From NCBI GenBank assembly GCA_026002815.1, contig BPGB01000008.1:1-64000 (forward strand): a stretch of DNA of 64,000 nt, written 5' to 3'. Made by a program: the position numbers and the translations under genes. Numbering within the stretch: position 1 is the stretch's first letter; each line of letters opens with the position of its first letter. Positions 11,089 to 21,000 of this stretch are shown one piece after another. The notes under the pieces were generated by a model, which did not search any database, was not told where the DNA came from, and saw only the letters and a list, made by a program, of their open reading frames with translations. This DNA is from Candidatus Woesearchaeota archaeon (GTDB taxonomy: Archaea; Nanobdellota; Nanobdellia; Woesearchaeales; UBA9642).

Positions 11089-11367
11089 ATGGGAACAGCA
11101 GTAATTACATTAAGAATAATGCCAGAAAGTCCTGATACGGACTTAACAAAAATAGAACAAGAAGCTTTAAAGATAATAACTAATTATACAGATGAAAGAC
11201 AAAAGAAAGTTTCTATAGAGCCAGTAGCATTTGGACTAAAATCAATAAATATAACATTCTTAATGGATGAGAAAAAAGGAGATACTGAACCCTTAGAAAA
11301 ACAATTATCAGAAATCGAAGGGGTTAATTCAGTCGAATGTGTTGATGTAAGAAGAATAGTTGGATAA
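11089..11367 (+). CDS. ef1b: Translation elongation factor aEF1B (EF-1 beta)
   Basis: Guanine nucleotide exchange factor that reloads aEF1A with GTP. The 92 residues match the compact archaeal form, which corresponds to the catalytic domain of eukaryotic eEF1B-alpha. Diagnostic features are the MGTAVITLRIMPESPDTDL opening, VAFGLKSINITFLMD in the centre (about residues 46-60) and the VNSVECVDVRRIVG end, giving an alpha/beta sandwich. A strong GGTGA site (11081-11085) precedes the ATG and overlaps the stop of the zinc-ribbon gene. A short gene follows after 4 bases, so it is the middle gene of a three-gene operon. Confidence 0.96.
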   Translation: MGTAVITLRIMPESPDTDLTKIEQEALKIITNYTDERQKKVSIEPVAFGLKSINITFLMDEKKGDTEPLEKQLSEIEGVNSVECVDVRRIVG

Positions 11368-11371
11368 TACA

Positions 11372-11716
11372 ATGGCACTAGATATATTTCTTGGAAGTAT
11401 GATATTAAAAGAAAACAATAATGAAAGAATACTTGGTTATTATCAGGAAAGAGGAGAATGGTACAGGATACAAGGAGATGATAAAAAAGAATTTATTGAA
11501 AAACTTATAAAAGCACTAGATGAAAAAAAAATAAAAGAAATAACATTAAACAATAAATATATAAAATATTTTAACAATTTAATACCTAGACCAAAAATTT
11601 TAAATGAAAATACATATAATGAACTCTACAACTATATGACATCATTCAAGAATGTACATATTAAAAAATCAAATAATTCTATACTAACAGAAAATTATAT
11701 CGATATTGATCAATAA
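11372..11716 (+). CDS. Hypothetical protein downstream of aEF1B
   Basis: A 114-residue alpha/beta protein that I do not recognise. The N-terminal part, with GSMILKENNNERILGYYQERG and then EWYRIQ, suggests a small beta sheet, followed by a helix (FIEKLIKALDEKK) and a polar C-terminal half. There are no cysteine pairs, membrane segments or obvious catalytic residues. I start it at the ATG at 11372, four bases after the aEF1B stop; the upstream in-frame TTG at 11360 would overlap aEF1B. Its place in the operon hints at a translation-related role, but this is guilt by association only. Confidence 0.65.
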   Translation: MALDIFLGSMILKENNNERILGYYQERGEWYRIQGDDKKEFIEKLIKALDEKKIKEITLNNKYIKYFNNLIPRPKILNENTYNELYNYMTSFKNVHIKKSNNSILTENYIDIDQ

Positions 11717-11756
11717 TATAGTATATATTGTCAATAATATAGTATTAGTCATTAAG

Positions 11757-12872
11757 TTATTTATCTTTCAATACATTTAATACACTTAAAATTTCTTTAA
11801 CACTTAATTCGGATTTTATACCATTGTTTGAAAAGTGTGTTCTTACAGATTTTCCTAATTTGTTTAATTCAAGCAATAATTTCTCATAATTTGGAATAAG
11901 AAACTTATGCTTTTTAGCCAACTCATGTATATCATAAAAACCAATACTTTTAATAAGCGATTCATCAGCAATTATTTTTAATAATGAGTTACTTTTTTCC
12001 ATTTTAAATATCTTAAAAGCAATATCTGAATCATATAATTGACCAGTCCATAATGGACCAGCATACTCCATTTGCTGATTGCAACACATACACTGATTTA
12101 TTTCTGAAGTCAAGAATGATTGACAAGTATTACAATATAATAAATACTCATGCTGTCTTAATATATTATCGCATTCTTTTTTTCCTTTCACACATTTAAA
12201 AAATACCCTAAAATAATGATCCTTATAATAAGAATACATTGGTATTAATGCCTTGTCATGTTGCGCACCTATTAATTGTATCTTTCTTATCAAAATTCTT
12301 AAACCAATTTCATGCATTAAATGATTTCGTAAGGGTTTTGCCCAATATTTTCTTATACATGCATCAGGAAATGTCCCTGCAAGAGGAGCAGTATCTGTTG
12401 CAGTTACTGCAAGAATGCCCTCTCTTGAAAGCCTGACGATGGAATTTTCTAAAAAATCGTTTGGACTTCCAAACGGATCAATATCAATATAATCAAAACC
12501 TGTTGATTCCAACAATAACTTGTTTGCATCCATGGAATATACATAAACATTCGATTTCGTCTCATCAATATCATTCAATTCAAGATTCTTTTTGAACAAT
12601 CTAATGAAACCCTCATCATAATCATTAACTACTAATTTTCCTATAACTCCTTTTTTTAATTCTTTAATGAATCTCAAGCTTCTCACGCCAGAACCGGCCA
12701 TTAAGTCACACATCTGCATGTTACTCTGATTAATTACATTCAAAAGAGTAATAGAAACATCGCGGTTGAACTTCATTACTGGATTATAAAATACATCAAG
12801 TTCCTTACTTATCTTCCCATTTTTATCTCTTGAAGCATAGAACTTAGACATACCTTCTTGGATTATTTCCAT
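11757..12872 (-). CDS. trm1: tRNA (guanine(26)-N2)-dimethyltransferase
   Basis: SAM-dependent enzyme that methylates G26 of tRNAs. Family signatures are VFYNPVMKFNRDVS near the N terminus, the SAM motif LMAGSGVRSLRF, DPFGSPNDFLENSI (catalytic DPFG), and TATDTAPLAGTFP. The C-terminal half has two cysteine pairs, CNTC and CMCC, the zinc site of archaeal Trm1. The frame is open to 12983, but that extension is a hydrophobic low-complexity stretch, so I start at the ATG at 12872 (MEIIQEGMSKFYASRDK), giving 371 residues, normal for archaea. It is divergent from the aIF5B gene with about 117 bases between them. Confidence 0.95.
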   Translation of the reverse strand: MEIIQEGMSKFYASRDKNGKISKELDVFYNPVMKFNRDVSITLLNVINQSNMQMCDLMAGSGVRSLRFIKELKKGVIGKLVVNDYDEGFIRLFKKNLELNDIDETKSNVYVYSMDANKLLLESTGFDYIDIDPFGSPNDFLENSIVRLSREGILAVTATDTAPLAGTFPDACIRKYWAKPLRNHLMHEIGLRILIRKIQLIGAQHDKALIPMYSYYKDHYFRVFFKCVKGKKECDNILRQHEYLLYCNTCQSFLTSEINQCMCCNQQMEYAGPLWTGQLYDSDIAFKIFKMEKSNSLLKIIADESLIKSIGFYDIHELAKKHKFLIPNYEKLLLELNKLGKSVRTHFSNNGIKSELSVKEILSVLNVLKDK

Positions 12873-12989
12873 AAAATATAGAAAAGAATTTGAATTTAAA
12901 AAATTGATTATAAAAAGCATAAACAAAAAGAAATAAAATAAAAGACAATAAATCAATATATTTAAAAAAGAAATTCTATTCACATCACT

Positions 12990-14765
12990 ATGGCAACACG
13001 TTCACCGATAATAGCAGTACTTGGTCATGTAGATCATGGAAAAAGTTCTATATTAGATAAGATTAGGAATAGTTGCATTGTGGAAAACGAAGCAGGAGCA
13101 ATAACACAAGCAATAGGTGCAAGTGCAGTCCCAGCAGAAGTAATAAAAAATTTCTGTTCAACACTTAAAGTAAAGATGGAAATGACAATACCTGGACTAT
13201 TATTTATAGATACTCCAGGACATGAAGCATTTACAAGTTTAAGAAAAAGAGGCGGAAACCTAGCAGACATTGCTGTATTAGTTGTTGATATAAATGAAGG
13301 ATTCAAACCACAAACAATAGAAGCCCTAGAAATACTAAAAAGTTTTAAAACACCCTTCGTGATTGTGCTAAACAAGATAGATTTAATTGATGGATTTAAA
13401 GTATTCGACGATTTAAAAAACAAATCCTTAATAGAAAACTTAAATGCTCAAACACCAGAATTACAAGCAAAGATAGAAGAAAAACTTTACTCAATAGTTG
13501 CATTCATAAACGAAAAATTTGGTTTAAATTCAGATAGATTTGATAGGGTCGACTTTACAAAGCAAATAGCAATAATACCTTGCTCTGCAAAGCAAGGAAT
13601 AGGAATACCAGAACTATTAATGATATTAACTGGTTTAACACAAAAATTTCTTGAAGAAAAATTAAAATCAGACATATCTCCTAATGCAAAAGCAAAAGGA
13701 ACAATACTAGAAGTAAAAACAGTAGAAGGATTAGGATTATGCATAGATGCTATATTATATGATGGGATAATAAGAACAAATGATATTCTAATAATAGCCG
13801 GACTAGAAAAACCAATAATTACAAAAGTTAGGGGATTATTCGAACCAAGAAAACTTTCCGATATGAGGGACCAGAAAACAAAATTTCAATCAATGAAACA
13901 AGTGATTGCCGCATCAGGTGTTAGAATAGCTGCACCAAACATAGACGAAGTTATTGCAGGAATGCCATTCATCTCAATAATAGATCCTAAACAATTAGAA
14001 GAGTCAATTAATGAATTACAAAAAGAAGTTTCCGATATAATGATAGAAACAGAAAAAGAAGGAATAATTGTTAAGGCAGATACTATTGGTTCATTAGAAG
14101 CATTAATTAAGTTACTAAAAGATAAAGGAATAAAAATAAGAAAAGCAACAATAGGAAATATAACAAAAAAAGATATAACAGATGCTGAATCAAATTATGA
14201 AAAAGAGCCTCTCGATTCAGTAATACTCGGATTTAATGTAGAAGTTGAAAAAGACATAAAAAACGAAAAGGTAAAAATAATAACTTCAAATATCATCTAC
14301 AAAATAATAGAAGAATATGAAAAATGGAAGATAGATGAATCTAGAAGAATAGAAGAAAGAATCCTTGAAGGACTTACTACACCTTGTAAAATAGAGTATT
14401 TACATAATTACACTTTTAGACAAAGCAATCCTGCAGTAATAGGTGTTGAAATTTTAATAGGTAAAATAAAATCTGGAATGAATATAATGAACAAAGAAGG
14501 AGAAATACTCACAAATATAAAAGAAATACAGAAAAATAAGGAGACAGTCAATATTGCGATAAAAAAAGAACAAGTAGCAATATCATTGCCTGGAATAACT
14601 GTTGGAAGACAAATAAACGAGGGAGATATATTTTATTCTGCAATACCAGAAAATGAATTCAGAGAGTTAAAGAAACTAACTAAATATATGGAAAAGGACG
14701 AGGTTCAACTTTTAAAAGAGATAGCCGATATAATGAGAAGAAAGAATCCTGTTTGGGGAATTTAA
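12990..14765 (+). CDS. infB: Translation initiation factor aIF5B
   Basis: GTPase that promotes subunit joining and initiator tRNA placement. The protein is 591 residues, the usual archaeal length, without the long eukaryotic N-terminal tail. The G domain has GHVDHGKSS (12-20), DTPGHEAF near 74-81 and NKID near 127-130. Domain II, the alpha/beta/alpha domain III and the C-terminal initiator-tRNA-binding domain follow, ending in the helix EIADIMRRKNPVWGI. A TATA-like ATATATTTAAAA lies about 30 bases upstream, so the transcript is probably leaderless. The next gene starts 1 base after its stop. Confidence 0.96.
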   Translation: MATRSPIIAVLGHVDHGKSSILDKIRNSCIVENEAGAITQAIGASAVPAEVIKNFCSTLKVKMEMTIPGLLFIDTPGHEAFTSLRKRGGNLADIAVLVVDINEGFKPQTIEALEILKSFKTPFVIVLNKIDLIDGFKVFDDLKNKSLIENLNAQTPELQAKIEEKLYSIVAFINEKFGLNSDRFDRVDFTKQIAIIPCSAKQGIGIPELLMILTGLTQKFLEEKLKSDISPNAKAKGTILEVKTVEGLGLCIDAILYDGIIRTNDILIIAGLEKPIITKVRGLFEPRKLSDMRDQKTKFQSMKQVIAASGVRIAAPNIDEVIAGMPFISIIDPKQLEESINELQKEVSDIMIETEKEGIIVKADTIGSLEALIKLLKDKGIKIRKATIGNITKKDITDAESNYEKEPLDSVILGFNVEVEKDIKNEKVKIITSNIIYKIIEEYEKWKIDESRRIEERILEGLTTPCKIEYLHNYTFRQSNPAVIGVEILIGKIKSGMNIMNKEGEILTNIKEIQKNKETVNIAIKKEQVAISLPGITVGRQINEGDIFYSAIPENEFRELKKLTKYMEKDEVQLLKEIADIMRRKNPVWGI

Positions 14766-14766
14766 T

Positions 14767-15258
14767 ATGCTAAAATATAAAATTCTAAATAGTAAAGAAG
14801 TTAAAAGTATAATAGAAAAAATAAATAGTCAATTCGATTGCGAATTAGATAAAAATGATATGCCTTATGTTTTTATAATGAATAAAGATAATAAAATATA
14901 TATAATAAGCAAAAAGCTTTCAGAAATTCCATACGATGATTTAAAGATAGATGTAGCTGGACTATATTTCGGAGAGATATATAAGGATAAATTAAGATTG
15001 AGCATAGAGGGCTCGCAAATAATAGGTAGTCATGCTAAAAAAAATATTTATGATGCTAACTATGAACAAATGATACTCTGGATAAAAGGAAATGACATAG
15101 AATTCGAGGATACTGGAGAAGATTTTGTAATACTAAGGTATAAAGATCCTAAAACAGGAAAATATGATTATCTTGGATGTGGAAGATATAACACTAATAA
15201 TGGAAAATTAATGAATTATGTTTCTAAATCCAGAAGATTAATTGTTGTTAATAATTAA
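14767..15258 (+). CDS. PUA-like RNA-binding domain protein
   Basis: A 163-residue protein probably related to the PUA-like domain found beside NOL1/NOP2/sun RNA methyltransferases. The C-terminal half carries the cue: EDTGEDFVILRYKD, then DYLGCGRYNTNNGKLMNYVSK and SRRL, matching the family pattern of Gly-x-Gly-Lys followed by Asn-Tyr-Val-x-Lys-x-Arg-Arg. A mid-protein AGLYFGEI resembles the PUA hydrophobic strand. No methyltransferase catalytic domain is present, so it is a stand-alone RNA-binding module. It begins one base after the aIF5B stop, so it is cotranscribed and probably works in translation or rRNA/tRNA maturation; that role is inference. Confidence 0.6.
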   Translation: MLKYKILNSKEVKSIIEKINSQFDCELDKNDMPYVFIMNKDNKIYIISKKLSEIPYDDLKIDVAGLYFGEIYKDKLRLSIEGSQIIGSHAKKNIYDANYEQMILWIKGNDIEFEDTGEDFVILRYKDPKTGKYDYLGCGRYNTNNGKLMNYVSKSRRLIVVNN

Positions 15259-15315
15259 CACTGTAAAATCAAAATAGCAGAGCAGATATAAATCAAAATA
15301 TCAGATGATCAAAAA

Positions 15316-16050
15316 TTATCTTATTATCTTTAACAATTCTCCTATTTCGTTTATTTCATAATCAACATATTTAAAATGAGAATCACTCTTAATATATTCT
15401 TTGGTCCAAACAGTAGTAAAACCTTTTGCCTTAGCATTTATTAAATCTATTTCAGGATGATCTCCTACCATCATGCACTCGCTCCCTTTAAGACCAGATA
15501 TTCTTAGTACATAATCCCAATTTTCTATTGATGGTTTATTTTTTCCTGTATCGTCAGTAGTTATAATATAATCAAAATATTCATATATATTAAAATGTTT
15601 CAGTCTCTTTAACTTTATTTCTTTATCTCCATCTGAATCTGTCAAACAAGCAATTTTATACTTACCAGATGATTTTAAAAAATCTAATACCTTCAAAGTA
15701 TTTGGAAACAAACTAGAATGATTTATAAGATAATCCCAATATTCTTTCTCAATAAAAGCAGTATTTATTTTTTTCTTTAATTCTTCTTTAACATTAAGAA
15801 GCTCAAGTGTCTTTTCGACCCACATCTTTCTAGAACAAGATTTTGGATCCGTATCTTTATGCATAAATCTATTCTTTATTTTTGTAAAAGCCCTTAGCAC
15901 ATCAATCGTCTTGACTCGTAGTTTTTTTGACAACAACTCAGATATATGTACCTCTGCATCTGATTCCGCAGTTCCATAATTTATTAAAGTATTATCTATG
16001 TCAAAACATATTAATTTCAGTCTTTTCTTTAAAAAAATTTTTTTAAACAT
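15316..16050 (-). CDS. HAD-superfamily hydrolase
   Basis: Haloacid-dehalogenase-fold phosphatase, 244 residues. Motif I CFDIDNTL (15-22) has the nucleophile Asp17 and acid/base Asp19; a helical cap of about 80 residues follows; motif II is CLTDSDGD; the motif III lysine lies in GKNKPS; motif IV is MVGDHPEIDLINAKAKG. The layout fits subfamily I phosphoglycolate phosphatase-like or haloacid dehalogenase-like enzymes, and the substrate cannot be named. The gene converges on the PUA-like gene with a 57-base gap. A basic N-terminal stretch (FKKIFLKKRLK) precedes the first strand. Confidence 0.9.
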   Translation of the reverse strand: MFKKIFLKKRLKLICFDIDNTLINYGTAESDAEVHISELLSKKLRVKTIDVLRAFTKIKNRFMHKDTDPKSCSRKMWVEKTLELLNVKEELKKKINTAFIEKEYWDYLINHSSLFPNTLKVLDFLKSSGKYKIACLTDSDGDKEIKLKRLKHFNIYEYFDYIITTDDTGKNKPSIENWDYVLRISGLKGSECMMVGDHPEIDLINAKAKGFTTVWTKEYIKSDSHFKYVDYEINEIGELLKIIR

Positions 16051-16269
16051 TTTATATTAAATTTTAAAATCTAAATAAGTTAAACATTCAAAATATTATA
16101 AAAAGGTTCAAACATAAAAAATATAACATAAATATAAAATAAAAATAAATTAAATATAAAATATAAATAAAATAAATTATAGCAAATCATAGCACAACAA
16201 AAATAATTATAATATAATGATATAAAAATATAATTATATAAAAATATGTAATGGTATAAAAATAAAAAA

Positions 16270-17580
16270 CTATATCCTATAAGGAAGGTTTCTTCTCAAT
16301 CTTTTCCTCTTCTTCCGTATTATTAAAAATAACAATAATATTATTATAATGATAATTATTATTATAAAAACATAAAACATATTAAACTCAGTTATATCCT
16401 TACCTTCGTTTACATTTAGTATTGAACTTTTCTCGAATGTTAATTTATTGTTGTAAAGAACCCTTCCAGAGATATAATATTGGCCTTTCTTCTTTGGAGT
16501 AAAAAATACTGTAAGATTAACTACCTCGCCAGGTGCGACATCATAAAAATCAGAATCAATATTTGTTACGATTTTGTTATCAAGAGTTATTATTCCTTTA
16601 AATTTTGCTGAAACAACTCTTTGACCTAAATTTTTAAAAACAGGATTTATTGGAACAATCTCCCCTGTAGATGCCCATGGCTTATTTTCTATTCTGAGCA
16701 ATTCACCACTATCGGCTATTTGACCTTTCTCTAGAACTGAAAAAGAGACTATTTCAGATTTACCGCAAGGAACAACAGAAGCATAAGCCCAATATTGCCC
16801 TATTCTCAAATTATTACTTGATTCTCCAATAAAGACTTTTGAAGTTGTTGGTAGAACATCAATAGCATACTTGTTAGATATTGACTTTACTATCCTCGAC
16901 TGATCTTGATTCCATATATCTATACTAATGTTTGGCCTAACTCTCACATTTCCAGAATTTTGAACAGTAAAAGAATATCTTATTGGTTCGCCAATCTCTA
17001 TATCAGGTATACTTAAACCTCCAAAATTACAGGATAGTATCTGTTCACCCGTAACACTAACCTTAATTCTTATTAAAAATGCTGCTTGTAATTGACTACC
17101 ATACGGCCCTTCTGGTTTATTTATTGTGCCGGTTATTAATCTTACTGAACCGGTATAATTCCCAGCAGCAGCATCTTCAGGTGGCTGAATTATAATCTTT
17201 AATAATTCAACACGATTCCTACTTACATATAAACTAACATTATTTCCAGTAATATTATCAACCGTAGCGTTATCACCTGTAATAGACTCAATACTTATCC
17301 AACTAGCAATATCACCTAGTAATTCATACTCTAAAGGAACATCGAATTCAGTATCTGAAGAAACATATAAAATGTCTTCGGCATAACCTCCTCGTAAAAC
17401 ATTATTATAAAAAATTTCTGCCTTGGTAACAGATAAACTTGCTGCGTAGGTTAATGAAGGTAAATAAATTAATATCATAAAAAAAAGCATAGAAAGCATA
17501 ATAAAAAGTGATAAACACACAGAATGTTTTTTATTAATATTACTTCTAATTCTTGTTCTTATAAATGAAACCTTTTTCAT
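16270..17580 (-). CDS. Secreted membrane-anchored protein with Ig-like/NEW3-like domains
   Basis: A surface protein of 436 residues anchored at its C terminus. After a basic N terminus, a hydrophobic segment (about residues 23-45) ending in TYA is a Sec signal. The exterior part reads as three beta-sandwich domains: one with AGNYTGSVRLITG, one with YSFTVQNSGNVRVRPNISIDI (split here after 20) and one with PVFKNLGQRVVSAKFKG and VVNLTVFFTPKKKGQYYI. These resemble the NEW3/CARDB class. A poly-isoleucine membrane segment near residues 400-424 and a basic cytosolic tail end the protein. I start at the ATG at 17580; the ORF also extends to an upstream TTG. Several NxS/T sites suggest glycosylation. 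Confidence 0.75.
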   Translation of the reverse strand: MKKVSFIRTRIRSNINKKHSVCLSLFIMLSMLFFMILIYLPSLTYAASLSVTKAEIFYNNVLRGGYAEDILYVSSDTEFDVPLEYELLGDIASWISIESITGDNATVDNITGNNVSLYVSRNRVELLKIIIQPPEDAAAGNYTGSVRLITGTINKPEGPYGSQLQAAFLIRIKVSVTGEQILSCNFGGLSIPDIEIGEPIRYSFTVQNSGNVRVRPNISIDIWNQDQSRIVKSISNKYAIDVLPTTSKVFIGESSNNLRIGQYWAYASVVPCGKSEIVSFSVLEKGQIADSGELLRIENKPWASTGEIVPINPVFKNLGQRVVSAKFKGIITLDNKIVTNIDSDFYDVAPGEVVNLTVFFTPKKKGQYYISGRVLYNNKLTFEKSSILNVNEGKDITEFNMFYVFIIIIIIIIILLLFLIIRKKRKRLRRNLPYRI

Positions 17581-18068
17581 CTTCAAACACTTTTTTTTTA
17601 ATCGAATTGCCCTTTCATATAATTAATATCGCATTTTATACGCTCGTTTTAATTATAATAAATTTTAATTATCATGTAATTTTACATTATGATCATACAT
17701 TATAATATGATTTTTTTACATTATATAACTTAGCAGTCTACAGTATACATTATTTATACATTAAACAATTTAGCATTTCACATTACACTCTTTGTTATAA
17801 ATTTGTCAAATTTTTTATTTTCATAATATATGATCTGTTTCGCCTTTTTTAAAAACTTTATGATATAACACTATTATGATAATATGATTTGATAATAAAT
17901 ATTTTTTAAATTGCGTTTTACTTATTGTATTATTGAATGAAAACAGTTATTCTATTGTTGGATAAAAGCATATGAGTATAAATCAGATATTAATTATGAA
18001 ATTGTATACATTATATATTAATTATTAGCATATTTAATTATAATAGTGTATTTATAATAGTTTATTTA
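17581..18068. other. AT-rich intergenic region
   Basis: About 490 bases between two minus-strand surface genes. I see no gene or convincing hairpin. The sequence is rich in TTAAT and ATTATA words with repeated ACATTAT motifs (17690-17790), and probably holds the promoter of the gene to its left. Confidence 0.4.
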
Positions 18069-21000
18069 TTAACTTATTTCAGCATTAAATATTACATATC
18101 CTGTGCACACCCTTGAAATACTTCCGATACTGGGAGTCGGCTTTATTTGCCAATAAGTAACATTATACACCGCTGATGAATTTGTCTGCTTAGGCAAAGA
18201 TAAAGATGTATTTTGTAAAAAACCAGTTAATGGGATTTTAGAAGAGTAGCTGCTTGAAGATAAGGAATACCTAATACTATCTATAGATATATTTGTTCCG
18301 TCAGAACAATTCATTCCAACAGCATCACCTATTGAGATGGCATATCCTTGAATACTAATATTAATAGGCATATTTCCTATGTTGGTAACATTAGCATAGG
18401 CTTCGGAACTTTCAAAACCTGATTCAGTGTCATCAAATGTAATACCATCAGTAATATTCAAAGCATACAATGGTGTAATATTCGTTAAATTAGAATATAC
18501 TGAATAAGCAGACTGATTATTATAAACATTTGTCGTACAATTCCATGTTCCATTATTAGCATAATAATAAACGTTAAAAGAACAAACAAAAGTTTTATTC
18601 ATAGATGTTGTCTCATTCAAAGCGCAAGAATTATTAATGTATCGAACATTATTATCTTCTAAACCATTTGAAGAATTAAGATAATAGTGAAATACCGAAC
18701 TTACAGTATTTACATTATCTGGACCAAAAAAATCCGAAGCAACAACTATACAATAAACTTTTCTAAAAGAACCGGCAGATAAAATTATTTGGTCAATAGG
18801 ATCAACATAATCTTCAATATAAAGGGATGTTACATAAGGAGGTACATAAACAGAAAAATTAATTTTCTGAGAAGAAGTAATAATATTATATTCATCAGTG
18901 CAATTTACACTCCAGTTATAAATTCCTGAAACAAGAACAGCAGAAAGAGTTATATTAGTATTCTGAGGAAGCGGAGAATTATTGGTATTATTAACTATAA
19001 TATCATTAATAATCAATGAGCAATTACTAACATTCCATAATGGATGACTTACATTAAAAGTAAAATTAACATAAGGAATATTAGATAAATAATTTTGAGT
19101 TGGAAAAATCATACCTATATTTATAGGAAAAGTTGTATTAATATTAATACTTCTTGTTCTTGTTCTCTCCACTACACTTGAGGTGTTGCAAATAACATGA
19201 TAGTATTCAGTTCCTGTAAATAATCCTGTTTTATTATAATACCTATTGTTTCCAAAAGAATTCATTGAATAAAGTGTTCCTGACCAATTTAAAACACAAG
19301 TAGCAGTACTTGGATATACAGTCACGTTCACAAAAGAGTATACCCTAGAAATGTTTGCACCATCAGGATCAGTAGGATAAACAAAATTTATTATCAACGA
19401 ATTATTATTTTTTCTTATGAAGTCGAATGAGTATGATTCATAAGTATTTATAGTATCACCAGTAGATAAAGCAGTATCACCATAATTACTAAAAACAGAA
19501 CCATTATAAAAAAAAGAACCAATATTAAAAGAAGCAGAATACCTAAAACCCAATATTTTAGCTACAGGATATTTTAAAATATTTCTATAAAGTGTTATCC
19601 AACCACCACTACCAGCATAAGAACTAAAAGTAGAAGTAGCAGAAGTACAAAGAGGAGAACAAACACGAAGACTCAAAGTAGAACCAGTAGTATCAGTATC
19701 CCAAACCAAAACACCAGAAGAACCATCAGGCAACCAAGAAAAATCAGCACAACGCCTAGTAGAAATATCAACAGCAGCATCAATATTAGAAGTAACAACC
19801 CAAGAATTAGAAGAATCATTATAAAAAGCAGAACCCAAATCATTACCAGAATCAACAAAAACAGCCTGAAAATCAAGAGACAAAGGATTAGACTTCAAAG
19901 ACAACCAACGAACATCATTAGCATCAGCAGCATCAACATCAAAAGAACCAACAACAGACCAAGAACCATTCCAAAAAGCCCAATTAACCAAACCAACAGT
20001 ACCATCAGCACCCAAAACCATAGCCTTAGAACCATTACTATTATAAGAAACAGCCAAAGCCTCATAACCAGAAGTAGCAGTAGCAGAAACAGAAAGACTA
20101 AGCTGAGAACCCCAAACAGAACCATTCCAAACCCAAGCATTAATATCACTACTAGAAGAATCAAAACCAACCAACACCAACTCAGCACTAGAAGACAAAG
20201 GACTAGCATCAACAGAAACCCAAGAATAAGAAATATCAACAGACGCAGTAACATCATCAATAAAAAACTCAGTTGTATCAGAAATATTAGCACTACTTGA
20301 GGGTATGACTCTATATGCTAAATCCTCAACAATGCTTGTACTTGGTATAGCATACACAATAATAGCATTTCCAGTGCTTGATTCAAAATCAAAATCAAAA
20401 CTTCTTTGAGAGGAAGCAGTTATAGATTGTGCAAAATCATTAGAAACAACCCAATTCGAAGAATTAGAACAATTAGAATAACACACATATCCATCTAAAA
20501 AACCATCATCACTTAGAGTCACTAAAATAAGCTTATAATACAATGGACTTGACTTCAAAACTACAAAACGTATTGGAGAACCAGCACTCGGCAATTCAAT
20601 CTCATTACCCCAAGTCCCATTTCCTGAACTATTCCAAAACCTAACCTTAGGATAATTAACACCATTACCAGAAGGAGACCTATAAGCAACAAATCCATCA
20701 GCTATAGGCATATTTACTGTTAAATATCTTGTTTCTGAATAACCATAATTGCCATAAGAATCATTGCAATATACATAATAAGAATAAAACCCATTATACA
20801 ATGGGTATATATCAATATACCAGTTACTATATGAACCATTCATCACATAAACATTTGAAGATAAATCATCAGAAAGATTAAAAAAACAAGAGGATAAGTT
20901 CTCATTTGAAGTTATATTTATAGATAAGTTAAGATCTTCTGATATACTATTATTATAAGGTGTTGGAGCTACAAAAGATATAACTGGAATGGTCGTATCG

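Noticed and set aside
12873-12983. N-terminal extension of Trm1
   Set aside because: The 37 extra residues are a hydrophobic AT-rich artefact; family alignment starts at the ATG at 12872.
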